DNA of 64,000 bases, from contig JAURLT010000003.1 in assembly GCA_030831085.1 (NCBI GenBank), forward strand, positions 1-64,000, read 5' to 3'. The stretch comes from Gammaproteobacteria bacterium. Its GTDB lineage: Bacteria; Pseudomonadota; Gammaproteobacteria; Steroidobacterales; Steroidobacteraceae. Of this stretch, positions 7,980 through 17,975 are shown piece after piece. The first letter of the stretch is position 1. Each line of letters opens with the position of its first letter. A program made the translations under genes and the position numbers. The notes under the pieces are model-generated. The model worked only from the letters and a program-made list of their open reading frames with translations. It was not told the origin of the DNA and did no database searches.

Positions 7980-8020
7980 ATAGTAATGCAATTGCATTGT
8001 CTTGTAAATGCAATTGCATT
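7980..8020 (-). promoter_or_regulatory. prlF-yhaV promoter with two identical 14-bp palindromes
   Basis: On the minus strand a sigma-70-like promoter reads TTTACA (8003-8008), 17 bases, TACTAT (7980-7985). Two perfect copies of the palindrome AATGCAATTGCATT lie at 7985-7998 (filling most of the spacer and touching the -10) and 8007-8020 (touching the -35). They are 22 bp apart, about two helical turns, so two dimers would bind the same face. This is the expected layout for autorepression by the PrlF-YhaV complex. The binding protein is inferred from position. Confidence 0.85.
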
Positions 8021-8181
8021 GCCTCCGAAGACGTCCGGCTCGACGGGTTACGCGCGGACAACTCAAGCGGTTGGATTGCAGCATTGGCTACCGGAGGGAG
8101 CAAACTGCCCCAGCGCGAAGCCAGAGGCCCTACCGGACCTTCCGTTCAAATACCTCAGCCGGCCCGCTCATCCGACACGCT

Positions 8182-9786
8182 TCAGGATTCGAGGCCCTGC
8201 GCCTCGAGGTACTCGTCGTAGGTGCCCGTGAAGTCGATGATGCTGCCGTCCGGCTTCAGGTCGATCATGCGATTGGCGAGTCCACCCACGAACTCCCGGT
8301 CATGCGATACGAAAATCAGCGTGCCCGGGTATTTTTCCAGCCCGATCTGCAGCGACTCGATCGTTTCCATGTCCATGTGGTTGGTGGGCTCGTCCATCAG
8401 CATGACGTTGGGCCGCGTCAGCATCAGCTTGCCGTACATCATGCGGCCCTTCTCGCCGCCCGACAGCACCTTGACCTGCTTCTTCGTCTCGTCACCGGAG
8501 AACAGCAGGCGCCCCAGCGTTGCGCGGGTGATCTGCTCGTCGTCGGCCTTGCCGGTCCAGGTCGACATCCACGTCAGCAGGTCCACCTTCTGGTCGAACT
8601 CCGCGCTCGGGTCCTGCGGCATGTAGCCGACCTGCGCGTTTTCCACCCACGTGATCGTGCCGGCCGTCGGCGTCAGATCCCCGGCGAGGCAACGCATCAA
8701 CGTGGTCTTGCCGATGCCGTTGGGACCGATGATTGCGACGCGCTGCTCAGCCTCGATCGTGAACTTGAGGTTCGTGAAGACGTCGGCATCCGCGCCCGGG
8801 TAGCGGAAGGTCAATCCCTCGACCGTCACCGCGGAGCGATACAGCTTCTTGGCCTGCTCGAAGCGGATGTAAGGATTCTGGCGCGAGGACGGCCGGATCT
8901 CCTCGATCTTGATCTTCTCGAGCTGCTTCTTGCGCGAGGTGGCCTGGCGAGCCTTCGACGCGTTCGCCGAAAACCGCCGCACGAACTCCTGCAGGTCCGA
9001 GATCTGCGCCTTTGCCTTGGCGTTTGACGCTTCGACGCGCTGGCGCGCCTGCACGGACGCCAGCATGAAGTCGTCGTAGTTGCCCGGATAGATCTTGAGC
9101 TGGCGGAAATCGAGGTCGGCAACGTGGGTGCACACCTGGTTCAGGAAGTGGCGGTCGTGGCTAATGATGATCATGGTCGCGTCGTACGCGTTGATCGTGC
9201 GCTCGAGCCAGCCGATCGAGTGGATGTCCAGGTTGTTCGTCGGCTCGTCGAGCAGCAGCACGTCGGGGCGCGAGAACAGGGCCTGCGCCAGCAGCACGCG
9301 CAGCTTGAGCCCGGGCGGGATCTCGCGCATCAGCAGGTTGTGCTTGTCCTGGTCGATGCCGGCGTCGATCAGGACCGCGCCGGCACGGGCTTCGGCCGTA
9401 TAGCCGTCGTATTCGGCGACCCTGCCTTCGAGCTCCGCGGCGCGCATGTAGTCTTCGTCGCTTGCCTCCGCGTTCGCATAGATGGCGTCGCGCTCATGCA
9501 TCGCCTGCCACATCTCCGCGTGTCCCTGCATCACCACGTCGAGCACGCGCTCGTCTTCGTACGCGAACTGGTTCTGGTTCAGCTTGCCTATGCGCATGCC
9601 GCTCTGCAGCACCACCTCGCCAGAACTCGGCTCGAGTTCGCCACCGAGGATTTTCATCAACGTGGACTTGCCGCAGCCGTTGGCGCCGATCAGTCCGTAG
9701 CGGTTGCCATCGCCGAACTTGACGGAGACGTTTTCGAACAGTGGCTTCGCTTCGAACTGGATCGAGAGGTTGGTCGTGGAAAGCAT
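8182..9786 (-). CDS. ybiT: ABC-F family ATPase (YbiT type)
   Basis: 534-aa soluble protein with two ABC ATPase domains and no membrane segment, the ABC-F arrangement, whose members act on the ribosome. The first Walker A is GANGCGKS (about 34-41) with Walker [13 protein letters not shown]; the second is GPNGIGKT with [12 protein letters not shown]. The second signature is LSGGEKGRM. The first has the divergent [14 protein letters not shown] typical of the YbiT/Uup-like branch. A charged linker with [14 protein letters not shown] lies between the domains. It begins immediately after the stop of yaiI, so the two are probably co-transcribed. Confidence 0.93.
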   Translation of the reverse strand: MLSTTNLSIQFEAKPLFENVSVKFGDGNRYGLIGANGCGKSTLMKILGGELEPSSGEVVLQSGMRIGKLNQNQFAYEDERVLDVVMQGHAEMWQAMHERDAIYANAEASDEDYMRAAELEGRVAEYDGYTAEARAGAVLIDAGIDQDKHNLLMREIPPGLKLRVLLAQALFSRPDVLLLDEPTNNLDIHSIGWLERTINAYDATMIIISHDRHFLNQVCTHVADLDFRQLKIYPGNYDDFMLASVQARQRVEASNAKAKAQISDLQEFVRRFSANASKARQATSRKKQLEKIKIEEIRPSSRQNPYIRFEQAKKLYRSAVTVEGLTFRYPGADADVFTNLKFTIEAEQRVAIIGPNGIGKTTLMRCLAGDLTPTAGTITWVENAQVGYMPQDPSAEFDQKVDLLTWMSTWTGKADDEQITRATLGRLLFSGDETKKQVKVLSGGEKGRMMYGKLMLTRPNVMLMDEPTNHMDMETIESLQIGLEKYPGTLIFVSHDREFVGGLANRMIDLKPDGSIIDFTGTYDEYLEAQGLES

Positions 9787-10290
9787 TCAGGGCGCCGTGG
9801 GAGGTTGTCTGGGTTGCTTGGGCACGAGCTTCGCGCGGTCGCGCCGGGCTTCGCGCACAACGAGTTCGAGCGCATCGAGAAAGCGCGAACGGTCCTTGGG
9901 GGCGAACGGAGGCGGCCCGCCGCGCACGCCGCAGGCACGCAAGTCCGACATGAGTTCGCGCGTGGCGATCGCATTGCCGATATTGTCCTCGGTGAACGGC
10001 CTGCCGGAGGGACCCAGCACGCGCGCGCCCTTCTGCAGGCAACGCGACGCCAGCGGGATGTCGGCCGTAATAACGATGTCGGCGGCGATCACCTGCTCGA
10101 CGATCCAGTCGTCGGCCGCGTCGAACGCCCCCGTGACGACCTGCATCCGCACCCCGGGGGCGCGCGGCAACTGCAGCCAGGCGTTGGCGACGAACGTCAC
10201 GGCCAGCCCGTGCCGCTCCGCGACCTTCACGGCCTCGGGCTTCACGGGACAGGCGTCGGCGTCGACGTAGAGGTGGGGGTCGATCTGCAT
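9787..10290 (-). CDS. yaiI: YaiI/YqxD (DUF188) family protein
   Basis: 167-aa member of the UPF0178 family, a PIN/NYN-nuclease-like fold of unknown role. The hallmark N-terminus LYVDADACPVKPE is present, followed by DDWIVEQVIAADIVITADIPLA and the loop GPSGRPFTEDNIGNAIATRE. Conserved Asp residues in DADACP and ITADIPLA resemble nuclease acidic sites. No clear Shine-Dalgarno precedes ATG 10290. Upstream gene of the pair with ybiT. Confidence 0.92.
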   Translation of the reverse strand: MQIDPHLYVDADACPVKPEAVKVAERHGLAVTFVANAWLQLPRAPGVRMQVVTGAFDAADDWIVEQVIAADIVITADIPLASRCLQKGARVLGPSGRPFTEDNIGNAIATRELMSDLRACGVRGGPPPFAPKDRSRFLDALELVVREARRDRAKLVPKQPRQPPTAP

Positions 10291-10462
10291 GGGGGCGCGC
10301 AGTTTAGCCGCTCGCGAAGCATCGCGCCCGGCAGCGCGGACCCCACCTACTGTGGCCGAAAACCATGAGTTAATTCATGGGTTTACGATCAGGCGCCGAA
10401 ACCTCGGCGAGGTAGATGGTCGCGCTCAGGACGCGTGTCTTGTCCGTGCCCAGCATTTGTTT

Positions 10463-10490
10463 CAGGCCCCACCCTTGCCGGTTGGGCCTG
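10463..10490 (-). terminator. Possible terminator hairpin after copA
   Basis: CAGGCCC (10463-10469) pairs with GGGCCTG (10484-10490), seven bases after the copA stop codon. There is no clear T tract on the minus strand, so termination is only suggested by position. Confidence 0.3.
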
Positions 10491-10496
10491 TTGCCA

Positions 10497-12713
10497 TCAC
10501 CGCAGGTCCACAGTCCGCAGCCTCAGGGCGTTCGTGATGACGCTGACTGACGACAAGGTCATGGCCGCTGCCGCAACGACCGGTGAAAGCAGCAGCCCGA
10601 AGAACGGATACAGCACCCCCGCCGCCAGCGGGATACCCGCCGCATTGTAGGCGAACGACAGGAACAGGTTCTGTCGGATGTTCCGCATGGTCGCGCGCGA
10701 TAATTTCAGCGCCCTCACGATGCCGATGAGGTCGCCCTTGAGCAGGGTGACACCCGAACTTTCCATGGCGACATCCGTGCCGGTGCCCATGGCGATGCCC
10801 ACCTCGGCAGCCGCCAGGGCCGGCGCGTCGTTCACCCCGTCGCCTGCCATCGCCACCACCCGCCCCTCTCCGCGCAGGCGCTGCACAATCGTGGCCTTGT
10901 CCTCAGGGAAGACCTCCGCCATCACCTCATCGATGCCCAACTGCCTCGCGACTGCTCTGGCGGTGGTCAGCCCGTCTCCGGTCAACATGACGATGCGCAG
11001 CCCCGCATCGCGGAGCTGATCAATGGCCTCCGGCGTGGTGGCCTTGATGGGGTCGGCAATGGCGACAAATCCTGCCAACCGTCCATCGAGTGCCACGTAA
11101 ATCACGGTTGCCGCCTCGGCCCGCCGGTCTTCCGCCGCGGCCTCCATGGGCGCGACGTCCACGCCGTTTTCCGCAAGAAACCGGGCGGCGCCCGAAATCA
11201 CGGTTACGCCGTCCACGAGACCTTGCACGCCCTTGCCGACCGGCGAATCGAAATCCAGCACCTCGCTCAGTGTCAGGCCTTGCTCCCGCGCGGCGTCCAC
11301 CACGGCCATGGCCAGCGGGTGCTCGCTTAAACGCTCGAGGCTGGCGAGTGTCGCCAGCAGTGCGTCGGCCTGAAAACCGTTCGCCGGTTCGATAGCCACC
11401 ACCCGGGGGCGTCCTTCGGTCAGGGTGCCGGTCTTGTCGACCACCAGGGTGTCGAGCCTTTCCAGGCGCTCTAGAGCCTCGGCGTCCCTGATCATGACCC
11501 CGTTCTGTGCGCCTCGCCCTACCCCTACCATGATGGACATGGGTGTGGCCAGCCCGAGCGCACAGGGACAGGCGATGATGAGCACGGCCACCGATGTGAT
11601 GAGTGCATAGGACAAGGAGGGCTCCGGTCCCCACACCCACCAAGCCAGGAACGTGACCACAGCGATGCCCACCACAGCGGGCACAAACCATGCCGACACC
11701 ACGTCTGCGAGGCGCTGGATGGATGCCCGGCTGCGCTGTGCGGCCGCCACCATTTGCACGATCTGGGCCAGGAGGGTGTCGGCGCCCACCCTCTCCGCCT
11801 GCATGACGAAGCTGCCAGTCTGGTTCAAGGTACCGGCGGTCAGCCGCGAGCCCGGCTGCTTGGTCGCCGGCATTGGCTCGCCCGTGATCATCGACTCGTC
11901 CACCGTCGCCTTTCCGTCGCTGAGGACGCCATCGACGGGCACCTTCTCGCCCGGTCTGACTCGCAACCACTCCCCGACCTGGATCGCATCGACGGGCACC
12001 GTTTCGTCTTCGCCATCCGCCGACACCCGAGTGGCGGTTTTTGGCGCCAAATCCAGCAGCGCGCGGATGGCCCCGGAGGTTCGCTCACGGGCCCGGAGCT
12101 CGAGCACCTGCCCAAGCAGCACCAGTACGATGATTACGGCGGCAGCCTCGAAGTAAACCGCGACCACCGCATGCTCGTCTCGAAGATCGGGCGGGAACAC
12201 GCCGGGCACGACGGTGCCAATCACGCTGTAAAGCCAGGCTGCGCCGGTGCCGAGGGCGATCAGGGTGAACATGTTGAGGCTGCGCCGAGTGATTGAACGC
12301 CACGCCCGCACGAAGAAGGGCAAGCCCGCCCAAAACACTACTGGCGTCGCGAGAAACAGTTGCAGCCAATTGGAGGTCTGAGGCTGCAGCAGGCGACTGA
12401 AATCCATTGCATGGCTGCCCATTTCCAGCAACACGACAGGCAGGGTAAAAACCAGTCCCACCTGGAAGCGACGGGTCAGGTCGGTGAGCTCGGGATTCTT
12501 ATTATCGACGCTGACCGCAATCAGCGGCTCGAGGGCCATGCCGCACACTGGGCAATTCCCCGGGCCGACCTGCCTCACCTCCGGGTGCATAGGGCAGGTA
12601 AACATCCGCGCAGGCGATCCGGGCGCTACTGGCGCCGACCCAGGCCGCTGCGCGTGACAGTGAGCGCCCTCCGTGGCGATCAGTCCACTGCAGTCATGGT
12701 CGCGCCGGTTCAC
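10497..12713 (-). CDS. copA: Copper-exporting P-type ATPase with YHS-like metal-binding N-terminus
   Basis: 738-aa P1B-type ATPase that pumps Cu(I) (possibly Ag(I)) out of the cytoplasm. Instead of a CxxC HMA domain, the N-terminus carries a short heavy-metal-binding motif, CPMHPEV...CPVCGM (Cys40, 54, 57). Eight membrane segments are expected; the transport site is CPC at 382-384. TGEP (277-280) is the actuator motif, DKTGT with Asp426 is phosphorylated, SEHPLA is the nucleotide-domain motif and [10 protein letters not shown] the hinge. I used GTG 12713, which overlaps the upstream lipoprotein gene by 20 nt and suggests coupling; ATG 12605 is an alternative just before the metal motif. Residues 170-237 are duplicated as a fragment at 6538-6740. 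Confidence 0.95.
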   Translation of the reverse strand: MNRRDHDCSGLIATEGAHCHAQRPGSAPVAPGSPARMFTCPMHPEVRQVGPGNCPVCGMALEPLIAVSVDNKNPELTDLTRRFQVGLVFTLPVVLLEMGSHAMDFSRLLQPQTSNWLQLFLATPVVFWAGLPFFVRAWRSITRRSLNMFTLIALGTGAAWLYSVIGTVVPGVFPPDLRDEHAVVAVYFEAAAVIIVLVLLGQVLELRARERTSGAIRALLDLAPKTATRVSADGEDETVPVDAIQVGEWLRVRPGEKVPVDGVLSDGKATVDESMITGEPMPATKQPGSRLTAGTLNQTGSFVMQAERVGADTLLAQIVQMVAAAQRSRASIQRLADVVSAWFVPAVVGIAVVTFLAWWVWGPEPSLSYALITSVAVLIIACPCALGLATPMSIMVGVGRGAQNGVMIRDAEALERLERLDTLVVDKTGTLTEGRPRVVAIEPANGFQADALLATLASLERLSEHPLAMAVVDAAREQGLTLSEVLDFDSPVGKGVQGLVDGVTVISGAARFLAENGVDVAPMEAAAEDRRAEAATVIYVALDGRLAGFVAIADPIKATTPEAIDQLRDAGLRIVMLTGDGLTTARAVARQLGIDEVMAEVFPEDKATIVQRLRGEGRVVAMAGDGVNDAPALAAAEVGIAMGTGTDVAMESSGVTLLKGDLIGIVRALKLSRATMRNIRQNLFLSFAYNAAGIPLAAGVLYPFFGLLLSPVVAAAAMTLSSVSVITNALRLRTVDLR

Positions 12714-13122
12714 GGTCGAGCATCATTTGCATCATCTGCTCCATCATAGCCATGCGTCGCTCCATATCGGCATGTTTCTTGCGCATCTTCTCCATGTGCG
12801 GTTTGTGAGAGAGCGGCATCATACCCATGCCACCCTTAAGTTCATCTTCAGTCGAGCGGTCCTTCTCCCGCATCTGGCGCATCATGTCCATGGCTGACTG
12901 CATGACTTCGCGGTGCTCCCTCATTAAGGACCGCCTCTCGGCAGGCGTCCTGGCCGAACGCATCTTTTCGTGCATGTCCTTCATCGCCAACATTTTCTCC
13001 TCGTAGGGATCTGATAGCTGGGATGCCTCGGCAGCAGCTGACGCAGCGGCGACGGGGGGGGCACTGGCACAGCCGGCGATACTCAGTACCGCTAGCAGGC
13101 CGATCAACTGGCTGGCACGCAT
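12694..13122 (-). CDS. Methionine-rich lipoprotein, probably periplasmic copper binding
   Basis: 142-aa lipoprotein. Signal peptide [18 protein letters not shown] ends in a lipobox with Cys18. The mature protein is helical and charged, with about twenty Met, many in pairs or MxxM spacing ([20 protein letters not shown]). Met-rich helices bind Cu(I) or Ag(I) in known periplasmic copper proteins. A GAGGAA site precedes ATG 13122. The gene overlaps copA by 20 nt on the same strand, which supports a role in copper handling at the envelope. No named family was recognised. Confidence 0.82.
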   Translation of the reverse strand: MRASQLIGLLAVLSIAGCASAPPVAAASAAAEASQLSDPYEEKMLAMKDMHEKMRSARTPAERRSLMREHREVMQSAMDMMRQMREKDRSTEDELKGGMGMMPLSHKPHMEKMRKKHADMERRMAMMEQMMQMMLDREPARP

Positions 13123-13255
13123 CGCAGTTTCCTCGGATACGGGTGTAAAACACCTCGAGGGTTCTACGCTTACACCAGCCACGGATCCAGCCGTTGACGG
13201 ATGTCAATAATCGGTCGTCGGCTACGGTAAGTCCCTATCCTGCGCCAGCAAGCGA

Positions 13256-14230
13256 TCAGTCAAGCAGGCGCTTGGCGTCCAGGAGCAGGGCCCGATCGGC
13301 GTCCCTGATCGCATAATTGAATCCCGGGCGCAGCGCGTAGGCACCGGTCTGACCCCGTCGGTTCAGGGCGATGAATCCGATCTGGGTCTCGGACCAATCG
13401 CGGCCCCTGCGCCGGAAAAATTCAGCGACGGCTTCGACCGCAGCCTGGCAGGCCGCCTGCGGAGACAGCCCCTGGGACATCCCCTGTACGACCCTGAACG
13501 CCCCCACCGTGCGAATGACCTCCTCGCCATGGCCCGTCGCAGTGCAGGCCCCCACTGCACCGTCCACGTACAGGCCGGCGCCGATGATGGGGCTGTCCCC
13601 GACCCTCCCATGCATCTTGAACGCCATGCCCGAAGTCGAGCAGCCACCGCCAAGTCGTCCCTCTGCGTCGATTCCAATCATGCCGATCGTGTCGTGGTTC
13701 TCGATGTTGGCTACCGGCTTGTAGTCAGCGTCCTTGAGCCACTCCTGCCATTCGCGGCGGCTGTCCTCGACCAGCAGGTCCTCGGCGACGAAGCCCTGTT
13801 CCAGCGCAAACTGTCTGGCGCCAGCGCCGACCAGCATCACGTGGGGTGTCTTCTCCATGACAGCCCTTGCGACCGAGATGGGCGTAGCAATATTCTCGAG
13901 CCCGCAGACCGACCCAGCGTTGCCGAGGTGGTCCATGATGCAGGCATCCAGCGTGACGACTCCGTCGCGGTCCGGACGTCCTCCCAGACCTACGCTGCGT
14001 TCCCTCGGATCCAGTTCACAGTGGCGTATACCCAGCTCAATCGCATCAAGGAGGCCGCCTCCCCCTTGCAGGGAGTTCCAGGCGACCTCATTCGCCTCCA
14101 GACCGAACCGCCAGGTCGTGAGGAACAGTCCTTTTCCACGGTAGGGGGCTGCCTGCCTGGAGGCCGCACTGCTTCCTGTAAACAGCACACCCAGCGCAGG
14201 AAAGACATTCAGGAAAGCCCGACGTCGCAT
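13256..14230 (-). CDS. Exported glycosylasparaginase-family (Ntn) hydrolase
   Basis: 324-aa N-terminal-nucleophile hydrolase of the N4-(beta-N-acetylglucosaminyl)-L-asparaginase family, which releases aspartate from glycosylated or plain asparagine. The precursor is expected to cut itself before Thr181 in ENHDTIGMI, exposing the nucleophile. GRVGDSPIIGAGLY and ATGHGE are the conserved substrate-binding loops. The N-terminus RRRAFLNVFPALGVLF resembles a twin-arginine signal, so export after folding is likely. It sits 13 bp after an M24 aminopeptidase on the same strand, suggesting a small peptide- or glycopeptide-degrading operon. Confidence 0.9.
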   Translation of the reverse strand: MRRRAFLNVFPALGVLFTGSSAASRQAAPYRGKGLFLTTWRFGLEANEVAWNSLQGGGGLLDAIELGIRHCELDPRERSVGLGGRPDRDGVVTLDACIMDHLGNAGSVCGLENIATPISVARAVMEKTPHVMLVGAGARQFALEQGFVAEDLLVEDSRREWQEWLKDADYKPVANIENHDTIGMIGIDAEGRLGGGCSTSGMAFKMHGRVGDSPIIGAGLYVDGAVGACTATGHGEEVIRTVGAFRVVQGMSQGLSPQAACQAAVEAVAEFFRRRGRDWSETQIGFIALNRRGQTGAYALRPGFNYAIRDADRALLLDAKRLLD

Positions 14231-14243
14231 GATGATCGGCGCC

Positions 14244-16037
14244 CTAACGGCCCATCGGGCGCGTTGCCCGCCGCAGCCACGTCAAGGTTTCCCCCTCCAA
14301 TAGCGGGCCCACCTCCTCCATGACGCGCGCGTGGTAGGCATTGATCCAGCCCACTTCTTCGGCCGTCAACAGGGACCTCTCCAGCAACCTGGTATCAAAG
14401 GGAACCAGGGTGATGGCCTCGAAACCGTACATCGGCGTTGGCCCGACACTTTCCGCCTCCTTCACCAACACCAGGTTCTCGCAGCGGATGCCGTAGGCAC
14501 CTGACTTGTAATAACCCGGCTCGTTGCTGATGACCATGCCGGGACGGAGCTCCGTCGGGTTCCAGGCCTTGCCGATGCGTTGCGGTCCCTCGTGGACGCT
14601 CAGGAAACTGCCCACGCCGTGGCCCGTGCCGTGGTCATAGTCGAACCCTGCCTGCCACAGGAACTGCCGGGCCAGCACGTCCAGTTGCGTACCAGTCGTG
14701 CCCTTGGGAAAGCGGGCAAGATCCAGCGCAATATGACCCTTGAGGACCAGAGTGAACATCCGCCGCCGCTCGGCGTCAGGCTCACCAATGGCCACGGTAC
14801 GAGTGATGTCGGTCGTGCCATCCAGGTACTGCCCGCCGCTATCCACCAGGTAAATGCTATTCATGGTCGGTCGCCCGGGCGTCTCATCCGAGTGCCGGTA
14901 GTGCGCCAGCGCCGCGTTGGCGCCACTGGCTGAGATGGTGTCGAAACTGGTGTCCCTGAACAGCGGGTCGGCCGCACGATAGTCGTACAGCCGATTGGCC
15001 AGCACCGCCTCGTCATGCAGGCGACCCGCTGCCACCTCCGCATCGAGCCAGGCCAGGAACCGGCACACGGCCGCCCCGTCGCGGCGATGGGCGGCGCGCA
15101 TACCGGCACTCTCGACGGTGTTCTTGCAGGCCTTGGGGAGAATAACCGGATCCTGGGCCGCCACCAGCTCGGCACCTGCCCTAATCAGGGCCAGCTGGCA
15201 CCAGGCGTTGGCCGTGTCCGGGTCGGCAAGCACCCGTTTTCCCTTGAAGTTCCCAAACACCTCAATGGCGTCGGACTCGGGCCGCACGGTCACGCCCTCG
15301 CCCACGTGTTCCGCAAAGCCTTCAGGTATCTTGGCCGGATCCGTGAACAAGGCCACTCTGCCCTCGGAATCGATCAGGGCAAAGCCAAGCAGCAAGGGCG
15401 TGTGCGGCACGTCGCTGCCGCGGATATTCAGCAGCCAGGCCACCGAATCGGTGGCAAAAATCAGGGCAGCCTCGGCACCACGCTCCACAATGGAAGCAGC
15501 GATGGCCGTGCGTTTGTCCTGGCTGTGCTGGCCGGTGAATTCTTCCGACAATAACAGGGCGGCATTGCGCTCGGCCGGTGGCCGGTCAGTCCAGCAGGCA
15601 TCGACTGGGTTGGTCTCCAGCGCAGCCAGCTCGACTCCGGCGGCACCCAATACCTCCAGCGCGCGCTTTTGCCATGCCAGCGTGTGCAGCCGCGGGTCGT
15701 AACCCACCCGCTTACCTGAACCCAGCGTCTTGACCAGCCACGGCAGGTGAGGCTCGTCGATCAGGTGGTGGTACTCAAAGAGTTCGGCCGAGGTCTGCTG
15801 CCGCGCCTGCTCGGTGTAGCGCCCATCCACGAACAGGGCTGCCCGGTCGGCCAGCAAGAACACCATGCCGGCCGAGCCACGGAAGCCAGAGATCCAGCAA
15901 AGGCGCTCGTTTCTCTCGGGAATGTACTCGCCGAGGTATTCATCCGCACGCGGCACGACCAGGGCGTCAATGTTCTGGCGTTCCATTTCGGCGCGAACGG
16001 CCTGGTGTCTGGCGCGGATACTGGCTGGGTTTGTCAT
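14244..16037 (-). CDS. Xaa-Pro aminopeptidase (M24B, long three-domain form)
   Basis: 597-aa metallopeptidase that removes an N-terminal residue before proline. Two creatinase-like N-terminal domains (about 1-300) precede the pita-bread catalytic domain. Metal ligands are recognisable: Asp in DSGGQYLDGTTDITRT (two Asp), His in GTGHGVGSF and Glu in EPGYYKSG and RCENLVLV. The length matches the cytosolic XPNPEP1-like form rather than short PepP. There is no signal peptide. It is upstream of the glycosylasparaginase gene in the same orientation. Confidence 0.93.
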   Translation of the reverse strand: MTNPASIRARHQAVRAEMERQNIDALVVPRADEYLGEYIPERNERLCWISGFRGSAGMVFLLADRAALFVDGRYTEQARQQTSAELFEYHHLIDEPHLPWLVKTLGSGKRVGYDPRLHTLAWQKRALEVLGAAGVELAALETNPVDACWTDRPPAERNAALLLSEEFTGQHSQDKRTAIAASIVERGAEAALIFATDSVAWLLNIRGSDVPHTPLLLGFALIDSEGRVALFTDPAKIPEGFAEHVGEGVTVRPESDAIEVFGNFKGKRVLADPDTANAWCQLALIRAGAELVAAQDPVILPKACKNTVESAGMRAAHRRDGAAVCRFLAWLDAEVAAGRLHDEAVLANRLYDYRAADPLFRDTSFDTISASGANAALAHYRHSDETPGRPTMNSIYLVDSGGQYLDGTTDITRTVAIGEPDAERRRMFTLVLKGHIALDLARFPKGTTGTQLDVLARQFLWQAGFDYDHGTGHGVGSFLSVHEGPQRIGKAWNPTELRPGMVISNEPGYYKSGAYGIRCENLVLVKEAESVGPTPMYGFEAITLVPFDTRLLERSLLTAEEVGWINAYHARVMEEVGPLLEGETLTWLRRATRPMGR

Positions 16038-16095
16038 ACGTGCCTCCCGATAGAGGCGGCATTATCGCAAAACCTGGCCCACGAACGCGGGGGCT

Positions 16096-17868
16096 CTAGC
16101 CAGACTGGACCGGAGGCGGCCTCTTTCCGCCCAACGCTTCATCAACCAGGCGCCTAACGTCCTCCCTCACCATGCGCTGACCCTGTTCGATGCTGTCGGC
16201 ATACGCGGAGACGGACTCCTCAGCCTGGTTCCCGCCCCCCCTTTTCAGGTACAGGGTCTGGGTCGGGAAGGCGATTTCCACACCCAGGTGATGGGTCAGG
16301 CGCAGGATGTCGACCACCAGTCGGTGACGCTCCCGCAGCTCGGTCGCCCAATCCGGGGCCTCCCAGAACACATAGACCAGGATGTCGAGCGAACTGGGAC
16401 CGAATTCATTCAGGTAAACGTGGAAATAATCCTTGCGGGTGTAAGGATGGCGGCGCACCAACTCCCTGATGCCCTCGCACAGCGCCTCAAGCTTCTCGGG
16501 TGGCGTATCGTAGGCCACGCCAAGCGTGGTCTTCCAACGGCGATAGCGCCGCGAACCGTAATTATCAACGTGTGCGCTGATGAGGTTCGCATTAGGCAAG
16601 GTCACCAGCGAATCGTAAAAGGTCCTGACCCGCGTACTACGAAAGCCGACGCTTTCGACCGTGCCGTCCACCGCCCCAACCACGATCCAGTCGCCAACCT
16701 GGAAGGGTCGGTCGAGCAGCACGGTCACTGAGCCGAAAAAGTTTTTCACCGTATCCTGAGCTGCCAGCGCAAAGGCGATTCCGCCGAGACCCAAACCCGC
16801 CAGCAGGCCCGTAATGTTGATGTCCAGATTATCGGCCAGCAGCACCACCCCGAACACCGCAATAAAAATCTTGGCCGAGGACCGTAACAGGGGGATCAGC
16901 AGATCGTCGTAGCGGGTCTCCGTCTCGGCGGCGTAGGACTCAAGTACGGCTGCGCCCACGTCCACCATTCGGTATAGCGACCAAACCACGGCGGCAATCG
17001 CGATGAACTTGACCGCCAGCAGCAGGATAGCCAGGGCCTGCGCTGGCAGCCCCAATACCAGCAGCGCCACCCACCAGAGGCCCGCCATGCCGGCGATGCC
17101 CAGCGGCCGCATGGCTGTCCTAACCAGGGTGTCCTCTACCCGTCGGCGGCTAAGGCGGCGCGCAAGCTGCCCACCCATGACCCGCACGAGCACGAAGGTC
17201 AGGATACGTTCCAGAAGCACGCCCACGAAAACCAGGAGGGCAATGGCAATCCACTGCCACTGCTCCAGAACCAGTGTCCTTTTGCGCAACGCCGGCGGCA
17301 CCTGACTGCGCAACCACATTGCCGGGGTCAACTCGATCTCGACGACCCCCTCGACCACAGGACGATCCTTGACCAGCGTCCACAGCTCGGGAAGGCTGCG
17401 CAGGGTCTGACTGGAGAAGAGCCACTCACCGCTGTCCACTCGCTCCAAGCCGATCGGCAGGCCCTGAACCACCTGCCAAACATAGTCCGACCGGTCCAGC
17501 AACGCTTCCGGAATTAACTCGAGATCGACGTACGAGACCCTGTCGATGACGGCCTTGAGTTCCGTTGAGGCTTCCCGCCCACGCACACTGACCACGTCCT
17601 CGGGCAGCCCGTTACGACGCAAGTTCAGGGTGGCTGTCGCCCTGTCCCACTGTCCCTTGGAGGCCGCATCCAGGAAGGTGGACATGGTAGCCCGCGGGCT
17701 ACTGCGCTCGGCCGGGATGCTCGAGATGGGAGTGACATTTTCCTCGACTTCGCCAGGCTGCCCAGTCAGCGCCGGCATTCCCGGCAAAGACTGGGCCGTC
17801 GAGGTTGAAATGGCAAAACTGCAAGCCAGAAGACAGAGCAGCGGCAGGGACTTGGGAAAGATGCTCAT
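16096..17868 (-). CDS. MscS-family mechanosensitive channel with exported N-terminal domain
   Basis: 590-aa membrane protein. A signal peptide (about 1-26) is followed by a 190-residue periplasmic domain, then four or five membrane segments (about 205-375). The pore-lining helix contains GLLAGLGLGGIAFALAAQDTVKNFFG, followed by the MscS beta-domain (VLLDRPFQVGDWI, GTVESVGFRSTRVRT, LPNANL). It probably releases solutes on osmotic downshock, although long MscS relatives can have narrower roles. It stands alone between convergent and divergent neighbours. Confidence 0.9.
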   Translation of the reverse strand: MSIFPKSLPLLCLLACSFAISTSTAQSLPGMPALTGQPGEVEENVTPISSIPAERSSPRATMSTFLDAASKGQWDRATATLNLRRNGLPEDVVSVRGREASTELKAVIDRVSYVDLELIPEALLDRSDYVWQVVQGLPIGLERVDSGEWLFSSQTLRSLPELWTLVKDRPVVEGVVEIELTPAMWLRSQVPPALRKRTLVLEQWQWIAIALLVFVGVLLERILTFVLVRVMGGQLARRLSRRRVEDTLVRTAMRPLGIAGMAGLWWVALLVLGLPAQALAILLLAVKFIAIAAVVWSLYRMVDVGAAVLESYAAETETRYDDLLIPLLRSSAKIFIAVFGVVLLADNLDINITGLLAGLGLGGIAFALAAQDTVKNFFGSVTVLLDRPFQVGDWIVVGAVDGTVESVGFRSTRVRTFYDSLVTLPNANLISAHVDNYGSRRYRRWKTTLGVAYDTPPEKLEALCEGIRELVRRHPYTRKDYFHVYLNEFGPSSLDILVYVFWEAPDWATELRERHRLVVDILRLTHHLGVEIAFPTQTLYLKRGGGNQAEESVSAYADSIEQGQRMVREDVRRLVDEALGGKRPPPVQSG

Positions 17869-17975
17869 GGAACAAGGCTACGTAATCAAGACGCCAGTGT
17901 CACCCCTGTCTCTGGATGAATAGGCCCACATCAACTAGCATACGCGCCGCTTTACCCAGCTCTGGAGCCTTCCTC

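Noticed and set aside
7947-8084. Longer N-terminus for PrlF
   Set aside because: The extra codons cross the promoter and both operator palindromes, and the ATG at 7946 has a good ribosome-binding site.
8008-10368. Long plus-strand open frames (339 and 414 codons) opposite ybiT and yaiI
   Set aside because: They are antisense to well-supported genes, rich in Arg, His and Gln as expected from high-G+C shadows, and have no recognisable motif.
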